64,000 nt of DNA. Origin: Pseudomonas entomophila (GTDB taxonomy: Bacteria; Pseudomonadota; Gammaproteobacteria; Pseudomonadales; Pseudomonadaceae). The stretch lies in the NCBI RefSeq assembly GCF_013523125.1, contig NZ_JAAMQJ010000004.1, forward strand, positions 62,001-126,000. Reading direction: 5' to 3'. A program made the translations under genes and the position numbers. Below the pieces are notes generated by a model that saw nothing but the letters and a program-made list of their open reading frames with translations, had not been told where the DNA came from and made no database searches. This document shows positions 1 through 9,547 of this stretch, in pieces; position 1 is the first letter of the stretch, and each line of letters opens with the position of its first letter.

Positions 1-1481
<1,481 letters not shown>

Positions 1482-1602
1482 TCAATCACAGGATAATGCG
1501 CGCACTTCACGAGGCGGCCCGCCGCTGGCGAACCGGCCTTGGTAGCCGCTGTCTGTACCCATTGTCCGGCTGTTCGTCCCTGACAACCCAGGAGTGTCTG
1601 GT

Positions 1603-2715
1603 TTGATCGTCTTCCGTTATCTCTCCCGCGAGGTCCTGGTGACCTTGAGCGCCGTCAGCGCCGTGCTGCTGGTGATCATCATGAGCGGGCGCTTCATCAA
1701 GTACTTGGCCCAGGCGGCCCAGGGCGCGCTCGATCCTGGCGTGCTGTTCCTGATCATGGGCTTCCGTCTGCCCGGCTTCCTGCAACTGATCCTGCCGCTG
1801 GGGCTGTTTCTCGGCATCCTGCTGGCTTATGGGCGGTTGTACCTGGAAAGCGAGATGACTGTGCTCTCGGCCACCGGCATGAGTCAGCAGCGCCTGCTGG
1901 CACTGACCCTGGCGCCGGCGGCGCTGATCGCCGTGCTGGTGGCCTGGCTGAGCCTGAGCCTGGCGCCGGTCGGCGTGGCGCAGGTGCAGAAGATCATCAG
2001 TCAGCAGGACGCGCTGACCGAGTTCGACACCCTGGTGCCGGGCCGCTTCCAGACCTTGCGCGACGGCACGCGGGTGACCTACACCGAGGAGCTGTCCGAT
2101 GACCGCGCAAACCTCGGTGGCGTGTTCATTTCCGAAAAACGCCTGAATCAGGACAAGACCAAGGAGCGGGGCCCGTCGGTGCTGGTCGCCGAGCGGGGTC
2201 ACCAGGAAGTGCGTCCCGACGGCAATCGCTACCTGATCCTGGAGAACGGCTACCGGTACGACGGTAACCCGGGCGAGGCCGACTACCGCGCCATCCAGTA
2301 CGACACCTATGGCGTGCTGCTGCCCAAGCCGGAAGTCAGCGAGGAAGTCACCGAGCGCGAAGCGATCCCGACGATGCAACTGCTCGGTCAGGACGGGCTG
2401 CGCGAGCGGGCCGAGCTGCAGTGGCGCCTGTCGTTGCCGATCCTGGTATTCATCGTGACCCTGATGGCCGTGCCGCTGTCGCGGGTCAATCCACGTCAAG
2501 GCCGCTTCCTCAAGCTGCTGCCGGCGATTCTTCTGTACATGGCCTACCTGACGATGTTGATTTCCGTGCGTGGCGCCCTGGAGAAGGGCAAGCTGCCCAT
2601 CGGCCTGGGCATGTGGTGGGTCCATGGCATATTCCTGCTGATCGGCCTGGCGCTGCTGTACTGGGAGCCGCTCAAGCTCAAGCGTGCCGCCCGCCGTGCG
2701 GGGGTGGCCCAATGA
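1603..2715 (+). CDS. lptF: LPS export ABC transporter permease LptF
   Basis: Inner-membrane permease of the LptB2FG complex that extracts lipopolysaccharide from the inner membrane and feeds it to the Lpt bridge. The product has the YjgP/YjgQ layout: N-terminal transmembrane helices, a periplasmic beta-jellyroll in the middle, then C-terminal helices. I place the start at TTG 1603 because an AGGAG at 1590-1594 is ideally spaced for it. An in-frame GTG at 1594 would overlap that ribosome site and add three residues. The stop overlaps the lptG start (ATGA), so the two permeases are translationally coupled. Confidence 0.95.
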   Translation: MIVFRYLSREVLVTLSAVSAVLLVIIMSGRFIKYLAQAAQGALDPGVLFLIMGFRLPGFLQLILPLGLFLGILLAYGRLYLESEMTVLSATGMSQQRLLALTLAPAALIAVLVAWLSLSLAPVGVAQVQKIISQQDALTEFDTLVPGRFQTLRDGTRVTYTEELSDDRANLGGVFISEKRLNQDKTKERGPSVLVAERGHQEVRPDGNRYLILENGYRYDGNPGEADYRAIQYDTYGVLLPKPEVSEEVTEREAIPTMQLLGQDGLRERAELQWRLSLPILVFIVTLMAVPLSRVNPRQGRFLKLLPAILLYMAYLTMLISVRGALEKGKLPIGLGMWWVHGIFLLIGLALLYWEPLKLKRAARRAGVAQ

Positions 2716-3773
2716 CCAAGCTGGATCGCTACATCGGCTCCAGCGTGCTGCTGGCCATCCTGGCGGTGCTGGGCATCATCCTTGGCCTGGCCTCGCTGTT
2801 CGCCTTCATCGACGAGATGGGCGACCTGAGCGACACCTACACGCTGTGGGAGGCCGGCTGGTACGTGCTGCTGACCGCGCCACGGCGGTTGTACGACATG
2901 CTGCCGATGGCCGCGCTGATCGGCTGCCTGATCGGCCTGGGCACGCTGGCCAGCAGCAGCGAACTGACCATCATGCGCGCCGCGGGCGTGTCGATCGGGC
3001 GGATCGTCTGGGCGGTCATGAAGCCGATGCTGGTGCTGATGCTGGCCGGTCTGCTGATCGGCGAGTACGTGGCGCCAGCCACCGAGAACGCCGCACAGGC
3101 CCGGCGCTCGCTGGCCCAGGGCGCGGGCGAATCGCAAAGCTCCAAGCACGGCATGTGGCACCGTCAGGGTGAGGAGTTCGTGCACATCAACTCGGTCCAG
3201 CCCAACGGGCTGTTGCTGGGCGTGACGCGTTACCGCTTCGATGACCAGCGCAAGATTCTCAGCGCCAGTTTCGCGCGCCGTGCCACCTACGCGACCGATC
3301 ACTGGAGGCTCAACGAGGTCAGCACGACCTGGTTCCGCGGCGATCACACCGAAGTGGTCAAAGCCGACGAAGAGCGCTGGGACGTGTCGGTCACGCCCGA
3401 GCTGCTCAACACCGTGATCCTGGCGCCGGAGTCGCTGTCCATCACCGGGCTGTGGGACTACATCCACTACCTCGGCGACCAGGGCTTGAACAACGCACGC
3501 TACTGGCTGGCGTTCTGGACCAAGATCCTGCAGCCGGCGGTGACGGCAGCCCTAGTACTGATGGCGATCTCGTTCATCTTCGGGCCGCTGCGCTCGGTGA
3601 CGCTGGGGCAGCGGGTGTTCACCGGCGTGCTGGTGGGCTTCGTGTTCCGCATCGCCCAGGACCTGCTCGGCCCGTCGAGCCAGGTGTTCGGCTTCCCACC
3701 CTTGCTGGCCGTGCTGTTGCCGGCCGGTATCTGCGCCCTGGCCGGGGTGTGGCTGTTGCGTCGGGCGGGCTAA
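2712..3773 (+). CDS. lptG: LPS export ABC transporter permease LptG
   Basis: Second permease of LptB2FG, pairing with LptF to pull LPS from the periplasmic leaflet of the inner membrane. The 353 residues have the same fold: N-terminal helices starting MTKLDRYIGSSVL, a periplasmic domain around residues 130-260, and three closing C-terminal helices. It overlaps the lptF stop by four bases. The partner ATPase gene lptB is not in the window, as expected, since it normally sits in a separate operon. No hairpin with a T-run is visible after the stop; the next sequence is a pair of REP palindromes. Confidence 0.95.
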   Translation: MTKLDRYIGSSVLLAILAVLGIILGLASLFAFIDEMGDLSDTYTLWEAGWYVLLTAPRRLYDMLPMAALIGCLIGLGTLASSSELTIMRAAGVSIGRIVWAVMKPMLVLMLAGLLIGEYVAPATENAAQARRSLAQGAGESQSSKHGMWHRQGEEFVHINSVQPNGLLLGVTRYRFDDQRKILSASFARRATYATDHWRLNEVSTTWFRGDHTEVVKADEERWDVSVTPELLNTVILAPESLSITGLWDYIHYLGDQGLNNARYWLAFWTKILQPAVTAALVLMAISFIFGPLRSVTLGQRVFTGVLVGFVFRIAQDLLGPSSQVFGFPPLLAVLLPAGICALAGVWLLRRAG

Positions 3774-3833
3774 GCGGCGGCATCCGGCAAGCAGCCTCTA
3801 CGGCCGCTTGCCGGGCCGTGCAGCCCTGCACGA

Positions 3834-3987
3834 CCTATCGCGGGCAAGCCCGCTCCCACAGGTACGGGGTTTCAGGGCAGTTCTGCCTGATGTTCGGGAT
3901 CGCAAGGTCTACAAGCACCGCATTGCGCGGGGACGTTGCCCCAGGCAAGCGCAGCCCTCCTGTGGGAGCGGGCTTGCCCGCGATAGG
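3834..3987. repeat. Inverted pair of REP palindromes
   Basis: Two copies of the Pseudomonas REP element face each other: 3834-3862 reads CGCGGGCAAGCCCGCTCCCA with short flanks, and 3959-3987 is its reverse complement. Each has the GCGGGC/GCCCGC core hairpin plus the CCCACAGG tail. They lie between the 3' ends of lptG (plus) and the RDD gene (minus), typical of REP doublets in convergent intergenic space. No REP-associated transposase gene is in the window. Confidence 0.85.
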
Positions 3988-4048
3988 GCCCTCGAAGGTA
4001 ACCTGAACCCTCGATGTCCAGCAGGCAAATCGATTCTCCCGATGAGCT

Positions 4049-4537
4049 TCACGCCTGGCGCTTGGGCAACCGCACCAGTCGGCTGCCAGAACACAGGTCG
4101 TGCCAGCCGCGCCGCTGTCCATCGCGCAGTGCCCAGACGAACCCAAGCCCAAGACACCCCCACGAAAAGATCGCGACCACAAAGCGTACCGCAGCCTGGC
4201 CCAGGCTGAGCGCACCGCCTCCCTGGTTCTCCACCCGCACCCGCCATACCTGCATGCCCAAGGTCTGTCCTTCTCGCGTCCAGAACAGCGCGAAGAACCC
4301 GAACAGCACGCCCAGCAACACGAGCCTCAGCCACGGATCGCCATCCAGGGCTCCGCTTTCGCTCAGCACCCGCAAACGCGCGTCCCCTATGATCGCCAGG
4401 CGCGCCAGCGTATAGAGGCCTGTGGTCACCATCAGCAGGGCGAGGCACAACAGGCTGTCGTAAAGCAGGGCCGCCAGGCGTACGCCGAGCCCCGCAGGCG
4501 GGAAATCGCCGGAAGGTCGCAGGGGCGGGCAGGCCAT
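4049..4537 (-). CDS. RDD family membrane protein
   Basis: A 162-residue integral membrane protein of the RDD family. It has an N-terminal GLGVRLAALLYDSLLCLA segment carrying the R..A..YD signature, about three hydrophobic helices, and a C-terminal DGQRRGWHDLCSGSRLV motif typical of the family. Members act in ion/proton transport or as membrane accessory proteins; no specific role can be read here. It lies just downstream of the cspA terminator, so it is probably transcribed on its own. The start ATG at 4537 has only a modest GAGAG ribosome site. Confidence 0.85.
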   Translation of the reverse strand: MACPPLRPSGDFPPAGLGVRLAALLYDSLLCLALLMVTTGLYTLARLAIIGDARLRVLSESGALDGDPWLRLVLLGVLFGFFALFWTREGQTLGMQVWRVRVENQGGGALSLGQAAVRFVVAIFSWGCLGLGFVWALRDGQRRGWHDLCSGSRLVRLPKRQA

Positions 4538-4573
4538 GGCGGATACTCTCGTGGGGGAAGGATTCGTGAAGAC

Positions 4574-4605
4574 GAAAAAAACCCCCGCCCAGGGCGAGGG
4601 TTCTT
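4574..4605 (-). terminator. Rho-independent terminator of cspA
   Basis: On the minus strand a GC-rich stem (ACCCTCGCC / GGCGGGGGT with one G-U type mismatch, three-base loop CTG) is followed directly by seven Ts. It begins about 15 bases past the cspA stop, so it terminates the single-gene cspA transcript. Confidence 0.85.
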
Positions 4606-4619
4606 TCGACGCGTCGCGA

Positions 4620-4832
4620 TTACTCGGCGACTTGGACTTTGTCGGCCTGCATGCCTTTCTGGCCCTGCACGGCTTCGAAGGTGACCTTCTGGCCTTCTTT
4701 CAGGCTCTTGAAGCCGTTACCTTCGATGGCACGGAAGTGCACGAACAGGTCTGCACCGGATTCTGGGGTGATGAAGCCGTAACCTTTCTCGTCGTTGAAC
4801 CACTTGACGGTACCGTTCTGACGGTTAGCCAT
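4620..4832 (-). CDS. cspA: Cold shock protein, CspA family
   Basis: A 70-residue single cold-shock domain that binds single-stranded RNA/DNA and melts RNA secondary structure. RNP1 (KGYGFI, residues 16-21) and RNP2 (LFVHF, residues 29-33) are intact, as is the KWFNDEKG lead-in. AGGA stands nine bases ahead of the ATG. Pseudomonads carry several paralogues, and the sequence alone cannot say whether this one is cold-induced or constitutive. It has its own terminator and a long upstream gap, consistent with a long structured leader. Confidence 0.95.
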   Translation of the reverse strand: MANRQNGTVKWFNDEKGYGFITPESGADLFVHFRAIEGNGFKSLKEGQKVTFEAVQGQKGMQADKVQVAE

Positions 4833-5156
4833 TGTCTTATTTCCTATGAAACTTGAATGAGATGACAGTTGCTTTCATGCAGGGATGAAAGTGCACTGGG
4901 CCGGGTTGCGGAAAGTAGGACGACGAACGGGTTGTAGCAGGCTATGGCTACTGGCCCAGGTCACGAACTGTTGCGACCCACGCAAACACAGTGATTCGAC
5001 TCTACGCCAACTTCGGCGGCAAATACAAGCCCTCTCCAACCCCCTTTCGCCGACCTCTCGACAGGAGCCCAACGCCGCGTGGCGTCTGGGCTGAAGACCT
5101 GCCGAGCAGACAGGCGGCAGGTTCGAAAACGAACATGCCGCATTGCCCTGTCGGCT
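4833..5156. other. Gene-free leader between gcvT and cspA
   Basis: These 324 bases hold no credible gene. Two small palindromes sit just downstream of the gcvT stop on the minus strand: GTTCG-AAAA-CGAAC at 5121-5134, and ACCTGCCG/CGGCAGGT arms at 5097-5104 and 5115-5122. Neither has a T-run, so they may end or stabilise the gcvT message. The rest would be the cspA promoter and 5' leader on the minus strand; I could not identify a convincing -35/-10 pair. Confidence 0.5.
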
Positions 5157-6281
5157 TTATCGGCCTCGGTAGTAACGCGTCTCCACGAAGGGCAGGGCGC
5201 TCGGTATCACCGGTATGTGCTTACCACGCACGACGGCGAACAAGCGCCGCGTGTCGAGTGGCGCCTGTGTGTCGAGATAGGCCATGGCCACCGGCGCACT
5301 GCGCGTCGGGCCATACCCACCACTGCACACCGTGCCGACCACGTGCCCCTGGCCGTCGACGATCTCGGCACCTTCGCGCACGGGGGTGCGCTCCTGGACC
5401 AACAGCCCCGTCCGTTTGCGTTCGACGCCTTGCGTACACTGCGCAAGCACGCGCTCGGCCCCAGGAAAGCCACCGGCGCGCGCGCCACCCGTACGACGGG
5501 CCTTGGAAATCGCCCAGCCCAGCCCCGCCTCCAGAGGCGTGGTGCCGACACTCATGTCATGCCCGTACAGGCACAGGCCGGCCTCCAGACGCAACGAGTC
5601 GCGCGCACCCAGGCCGATGGCCTCGACCTGCGGATAGGTCAGCAGGCGCCGAGCGAGCGCTTCGGCCACGGGAGTGGGGACCGAGATCTCGAAGCCGTCC
5701 TCACCGGTGTAGCCCGAACGGCTGACGATGCAGTTCTCCCCCAGCAGGCGCACTTCACGGACCTGCATGAAGGTCATCGAGGCCACCTCGGGTGCCAGGT
5801 CTTGCAGGACCTGCACGGCGGCCGGCCCTTGCAGGGCCAGCAGCGCGCGCTCTTCGAACAGCGCATGGATGTCGCACTGCCCCTCCAGGTGGCGGCGCAG
5901 GTGCGCCAGGTCCTGATCCTTGCAGGCGGCGTTGACCACCAGCAGCAACCGGTCCGGGCTCAGCCTGGCCACCATCAGGTCGTCGAGGATGCCACCGTTC
6001 GAATCGGTGAACAGCGCGTAGCGTTGCATCCCCTCCGGCAGGTCGATGAGGTCCACCGGCACCAGGGCCTCCAGCGCCGCGGCGGCCTGCTCGCCCACCA
6101 GCAGGATCTGCCCCATGTGCGAAACGTCGAACAGCCCGGCCTGCGCCCGGGTATGCAGGTGCTCCTTGAGCACGCCCAGCGGATACTGCACCGGCATCTC
6201 GTAGCCGGCGAACGGCACCAGGCGTGCGCCCAGCTCGAGGTGCAAGGCGTGCAGCGGGGTCTTGCGTAATGTGTCGCTCAT
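5157..6281 (-). CDS. gcvT: Glycine cleavage system T protein (aminomethyltransferase)
   Basis: Transfers the methylene unit from the aminomethyl-lipoyl arm of H protein to tetrahydrofolate, releasing ammonia. The 374 residues begin with the T-protein hallmark RKTPLHALHLELGARLVPFAGYEMP shortened here to LVPFAGYEMPVQYP, include FDVSHMGQ near residue 51, and carry the folate-domain stretch SGYTGEDGFEISVP. It starts nine bases after the gcvP stop with a GAGGA ribosome site, so the two are cotranscribed. In related genomes sdaA, and sometimes glyA, lies between gcvP and gcvT; neither is present here. Confidence 0.95.
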   Translation of the reverse strand: MSDTLRKTPLHALHLELGARLVPFAGYEMPVQYPLGVLKEHLHTRAQAGLFDVSHMGQILLVGEQAAAALEALVPVDLIDLPEGMQRYALFTDSNGGILDDLMVARLSPDRLLLVVNAACKDQDLAHLRRHLEGQCDIHALFEERALLALQGPAAVQVLQDLAPEVASMTFMQVREVRLLGENCIVSRSGYTGEDGFEISVPTPVAEALARRLLTYPQVEAIGLGARDSLRLEAGLCLYGHDMSVGTTPLEAGLGWAISKARRTGGARAGGFPGAERVLAQCTQGVERKRTGLLVQERTPVREGAEIVDGQGHVVGTVCSGGYGPTRSAPVAMAYLDTQAPLDTRRLFAVVRGKHIPVIPSALPFVETRYYRGR

Positions 6282-6290
6282 GCGGATTCC

Positions 6291-9146
6291 TCAGGCGTCC
6301 TGATAGTGTTCGACCGACGGGCAGGCGCACACCAGGTTGCGATCGCCGAAGACGTTGTCGACCCGGCCCACCGGCGGCCAGTACTTGTCCTGCACCAGGC
6401 TCGGCACGGGGTACACGGCCTGCTCGCGTCCGTAGCCATGCGGCCAGTCACCCACCAGTTCGGCGGCCGTGTGCGGGGCGTTTTTCAAAGGGTTGTCCTC
6501 ACGGTCCGCCTGACCGGTCTCGATGGCGCGGATTTCCTCGCGGATGCGGATCATCGCTTCGCAGAAGCGCTCCAGCTCGTGCAGCGATTCGCTTTCGGTG
6601 GGCTCGATCATCAGGGTGCCCGCCACCGGGAACGACATGGTCGGGGCATGGAAGCCGAAGTCGATCAGGCGCTTGGCCACATCGTCCACCGTGATGCCGC
6701 TGGTCTCTTTCAGAGGTCGCAGGTCGAGGATGCACTCGTGCGCCACCAGCCCATTGCTGCCAGCGTACAGCACCGGGTAATGCGCCTCCAGGCGGCGGGC
6801 GATGTAGTTGGCGTTGAGGATGGCGACCTGCGACGCACGCTTCAGGCCGCTGCCGCCCATCATGCGGATGTACATCCAGGTGATCGGCAGGATGCTGGCA
6901 CTGCCGAACGGTGCGGCGCAGACCACGCCGTCGGCATTGCCCAGGCGCGCATGCCCGGGCAGGAACGGCGCCAGGTGCGCCTTGACGCCGATCGGCCCGA
7001 CACCTGGCCCACCGCCCCCGTGGGGAATGCAGAAGGTCTTGTGCAGGTTGAGGTGGGAGACGTCGCCGCCGAACTGGCCTGGTGCGCATAGCCCGACCAT
7101 CGCGTTCATGTTGGCGCCGTCGATGTACACCTGGCCGCCCTGGGCATGGATGATGGCGCAGATGTCCTTGATCGCCTCCTCGAACACGCCGTGGGTGGAC
7201 GGGTAGGTGATCATCAGCGCGGCCAGGTTCGCGCCATGCTGTTCGGCCTTGGCCCGCAAGTCGGCCAGGTCGACGTTGCCCCGCGCATCGCAGGCGGTCA
7301 CCACCACGCGCATGCCGGCCATGTGCGCGGTGGCCGGGTTGGTGCCGTGGGCCGAGGACGGGATCAGGCAGACGTCGCGGTGCGCCTCGCCCCGGCTGCG
7401 GTGGTAGGCGCGAATCGCCAGCAGGCCGGCATATTCGCCTTGCGAGCCGGCGTTGGGCTGCAACGAGACGGCGTCGTAGCCGGTCGCGGCGCAGAGCATG
7501 GCCTCGAGTTCGTCGGTGAGCTGACGGTACCCCTGGCTCTGCTCGGCGGGCACGAACGGGTGCACGTTGGCGAACGCCGGCCAGGTGACCGGGATCATCT
7601 CGCTGGCGGCATTGAGCTTCATGGTGCAGGAGCCCAGCGGGATCATGCTGCGGTCCAGGGCCAGGTCCTTGTCGGCCAGGCGCCGCAGGTAGCGCATCAG
7701 TTCGGTTTCGCTGTGGTGACGGTTGAACACCGGGTGCCGCAGGAAGGCCGATTGGCGCAGCAGGGACGTCGGCAGCGGGGAGAGGGTCGCCTCGGCCAGG
7801 GCCTCGAAATCCGGACACGGTTGTTGCTCGGCGAACAAGGCCCAGAGCGCCTCGACGTCGGCGGGCGTGGTGGTTTCATCCAGCGACAGGCCCAGGTGCT
7901 GCGCATCGATCGCGCGCAGGTTGATCCGCTGCGACCGGGCGCGCTCGTGCACCTGCATCGTGGCGCCGCCGGTGGCCAGGGTCAGGGTGTCGAACCACGC
8001 TTGGGTCACGACCTTCACGCCCAGCTGGCGCAGCCCGGCCGCCAGGATGCTGGTCAGCGTGTGCGTGCGCTGGGCGATGCGCGTCAGGCCGACCGGACCG
8101 TGGTACACCGCGTACATGCTGGCGATGTTGGCCAGCAGGACCTGCGCCGTGCAGATGTTGCTGGTGGCCTTCTCACGCCGGATGTGCTGCTCGCGGGTCT
8201 GCATGGCCAGGCGCAGCGCCGGTGCGCCGAAGCGGTCGACCGACACGCCGACCAGGCGCCCGGGCATGTCGCGCTTGAACGCGTCGCGGGTGGCGAAATA
8301 GGCCGCATGGGGGCCGCCGAACCCCAGGGGCACGCCGAAGCGCTGTGCCGTGCCGATGGCCACGTCGGCACCGAATTCGCCCGGTGGCGTCAGCAGGGTC
8401 AGGGCCAGCAGGTCGGCGGCGATCACCACCAAGGTGTTGGCCTGGTGCAGACGCTCTACCAGGGCGCGATGATCGACCACATCGCCCTGGCTGGCCGGGT
8501 ATTGCAGCAAGGCGCCGAAGAACGTGGTGTCGGTCGGCCAGGCCTGCTCGTCGCCCACCACGATCTCGATGCCCAGCGGTGCGGCACGGGTGCGCAGCAC
8601 GTCCATGGTCTGCGGGTGGCAATGGCAGGAGACGAAGAACGCATCGCTGGCCTTGTTCTTCGACAGACGCTTGCAGAAGGTCATGGCCTCGGCCGCCGCC
8701 GTGGCTTCGTCGAGCAGCGAGGCGTTGGCGATGGGCAGACCGGTGAGGTCGCTGATCAGCGTCTGGAAGTTGAGCAATGCCTCCAGACGGCCTTGGGAAA
8801 TCTCGGGCTGATAGGGTGTGTAGGCGGTGTACCAGGCCGGGTTTTCCAGCAGATTGCGCAGGATCGGCGCAGGCGTATGGCAGTTGTGGTAACCCTGGCC
8901 GATGAAACTCCTGAACAGTTGGTTGCGCTCGGCGATGGCCTTGAGTGCGGCCAGGGCATGGGCTTCGCTTTGCCCATCGCCTGCGGGCAGCACGCTGCTG
9001 CCCTTGATGCTCGCCGGAATGACGGCGTCGGTCAGTGCGTCGAGCGAGTCGAAGCCCAGGGTCTGGAGCATGACCTGCTCGTCGTCGTGGTCAGGGCCGA
9101 TGTGACGGCTGACGAATTCGTTGGCGGTGCCAAGTGTATGGGACAT
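6291..9146 (-). CDS. gcvP: Glycine dehydrogenase (decarboxylating), P protein
   Basis: PLP enzyme that decarboxylates glycine and loads the aminomethyl group onto lipoyl-H protein. From the ATG at 9146 the product is 951 residues, the usual length of the single-chain P protein. The PLP lysine is K703 in [17 protein letters not shown] longer frame to 9191 exists, but [18 protein letters not shown] is the family N-terminus and has a GAGG about ten bases upstream. It is the first gene of the operon here. H protein, its obligate substrate carrier, is not encoded next to it and must come from another locus if the system works. Confidence 0.96.
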   Translation of the reverse strand: MSHTLGTANEFVSRHIGPDHDDEQVMLQTLGFDSLDALTDAVIPASIKGSSVLPAGDGQSEAHALAALKAIAERNQLFRSFIGQGYHNCHTPAPILRNLLENPAWYTAYTPYQPEISQGRLEALLNFQTLISDLTGLPIANASLLDEATAAAEAMTFCKRLSKNKASDAFFVSCHCHPQTMDVLRTRAAPLGIEIVVGDEQAWPTDTTFFGALLQYPASQGDVVDHRALVERLHQANTLVVIAADLLALTLLTPPGEFGADVAIGTAQRFGVPLGFGGPHAAYFATRDAFKRDMPGRLVGVSVDRFGAPALRLAMQTREQHIRREKATSNICTAQVLLANIASMYAVYHGPVGLTRIAQRTHTLTSILAAGLRQLGVKVVTQAWFDTLTLATGGATMQVHERARSQRINLRAIDAQHLGLSLDETTTPADVEALWALFAEQQPCPDFEALAEATLSPLPTSLLRQSAFLRHPVFNRHHSETELMRYLRRLADKDLALDRSMIPLGSCTMKLNAASEMIPVTWPAFANVHPFVPAEQSQGYRQLTDELEAMLCAATGYDAVSLQPNAGSQGEYAGLLAIRAYHRSRGEAHRDVCLIPSSAHGTNPATAHMAGMRVVVTACDARGNVDLADLRAKAEQHGANLAALMITYPSTHGVFEEAIKDICAIIHAQGGQVYIDGANMNAMVGLCAPGQFGGDVSHLNLHKTFCIPHGGGGPGVGPIGVKAHLAPFLPGHARLGNADGVVCAAPFGSASILPITWMYIRMMGGSGLKRASQVAILNANYIARRLEAHYPVLYAGSNGLVAHECILDLRPLKETSGITVDDVAKRLIDFGFHAPTMSFPVAGTLMIEPTESESLHELERFCEAMIRIREEIRAIETGQADREDNPLKNAPHTAAELVGDWPHGYGREQAVYPVPSLVQDKYWPPVGRVDNVFGDRNLVCACPSVEHYQDA

Positions 9147-9262
9147 GGTGCAGTTAACCTCGACCTGTGGTGATCGTTCGGTGAAGCGCACGGCGCCCGA
9201 AGGAGCCCACGGGTCAGGAGGGCGGTGCGTCGTGCTGCTTTGACGAGCTCGACGCTCTGCGT

Positions 9263-9279
9263 AGCAATAACGCGGCCAA
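9263..9279 (-). promoter_or_regulatory. Sigma-54 (-24/-12) promoter for gcvP-gcvT
   Basis: The minus strand reads TTGGCCGCGTTATTGCTA: GG and GC are exactly ten bases apart, the -24 element has TGGC and the -12 element is TTGCT. This matches the TGGCACG-N4-TTGCW consensus at the invariant positions. A start near 9252 would give a leader of about 105 bases before gcvP. The neighbouring regulator is a sigma-54 activator, which supports the call. Confidence 0.6.
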
Positions 9280-9509
9280 CCTGTGGAGACCCTTCAGTAC
9301 ATCGAGCCATAACCCGGTATCGACCTGAAAGAATGGGTGTGTTTTCTCCTTCCTCACGGTGCAGGCGCGATAGAAGGCTTGGACCAAGCGCTTGAGTACG
9401 GGTACACCTGCGTTGTCTGTAGCGAAATCGTTCCAGTCTCACGGAGGTGCGTCTTGGCTATCCTGGGTACCATCTGGATCTAAGGCTGGAATGCTTGCTT
9501 CTATGCGTA

Positions 9510-9546
9510 TGTAACGATATCGCTACGTCGTATCGATATCGTTCCG
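9510..9546. promoter_or_regulatory. Tandem GcsR-type operators
   Basis: Two 18-base elements, TGTAACG-ATAT-CGCTACG (9510-9527) and CGTATCG-ATAT-CGTTCCG (9529-9546), match the GcsR consensus I recall from P. aeruginosa (TGTAACG-N4-CGTTCCG). Each has one half perfect and the other 5 of 7. They are separated by one base, about 240-250 bp upstream of the sigma-54 promoter, a suitable enhancer distance. Together they form a 15-bp near-perfect inverted repeat directly after the gcsR stop, so a role in the gcsR mRNA 3' end is also possible. Confidence 0.65.
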
Positions 9547-9547
9547 A

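Larger units (their letters stand above)
9147..9547. other. Control region upstream of gcvP
   Basis: About 400 bases separate gcvP from gcsR. They contain a sigma-54-type promoter (9263-9279) and two operator-like palindromes (9510-9546). No gcvH remnant was recognised in any frame. One minus-strand frame stays open from 9438 to a stop at 9214 (74 codons) with hydrophobic, protein-like composition, but it has no start codon in its first 27 codons, so I do not call it a gene. Confidence 0.55.

Noticed and set aside
9147..9547. Glycine riboswitch upstream of gcvP
   Set aside because: No tandem glycine aptamer conserved cores are recognisable, and an enhancer/sigma-54 arrangement explains regulation.
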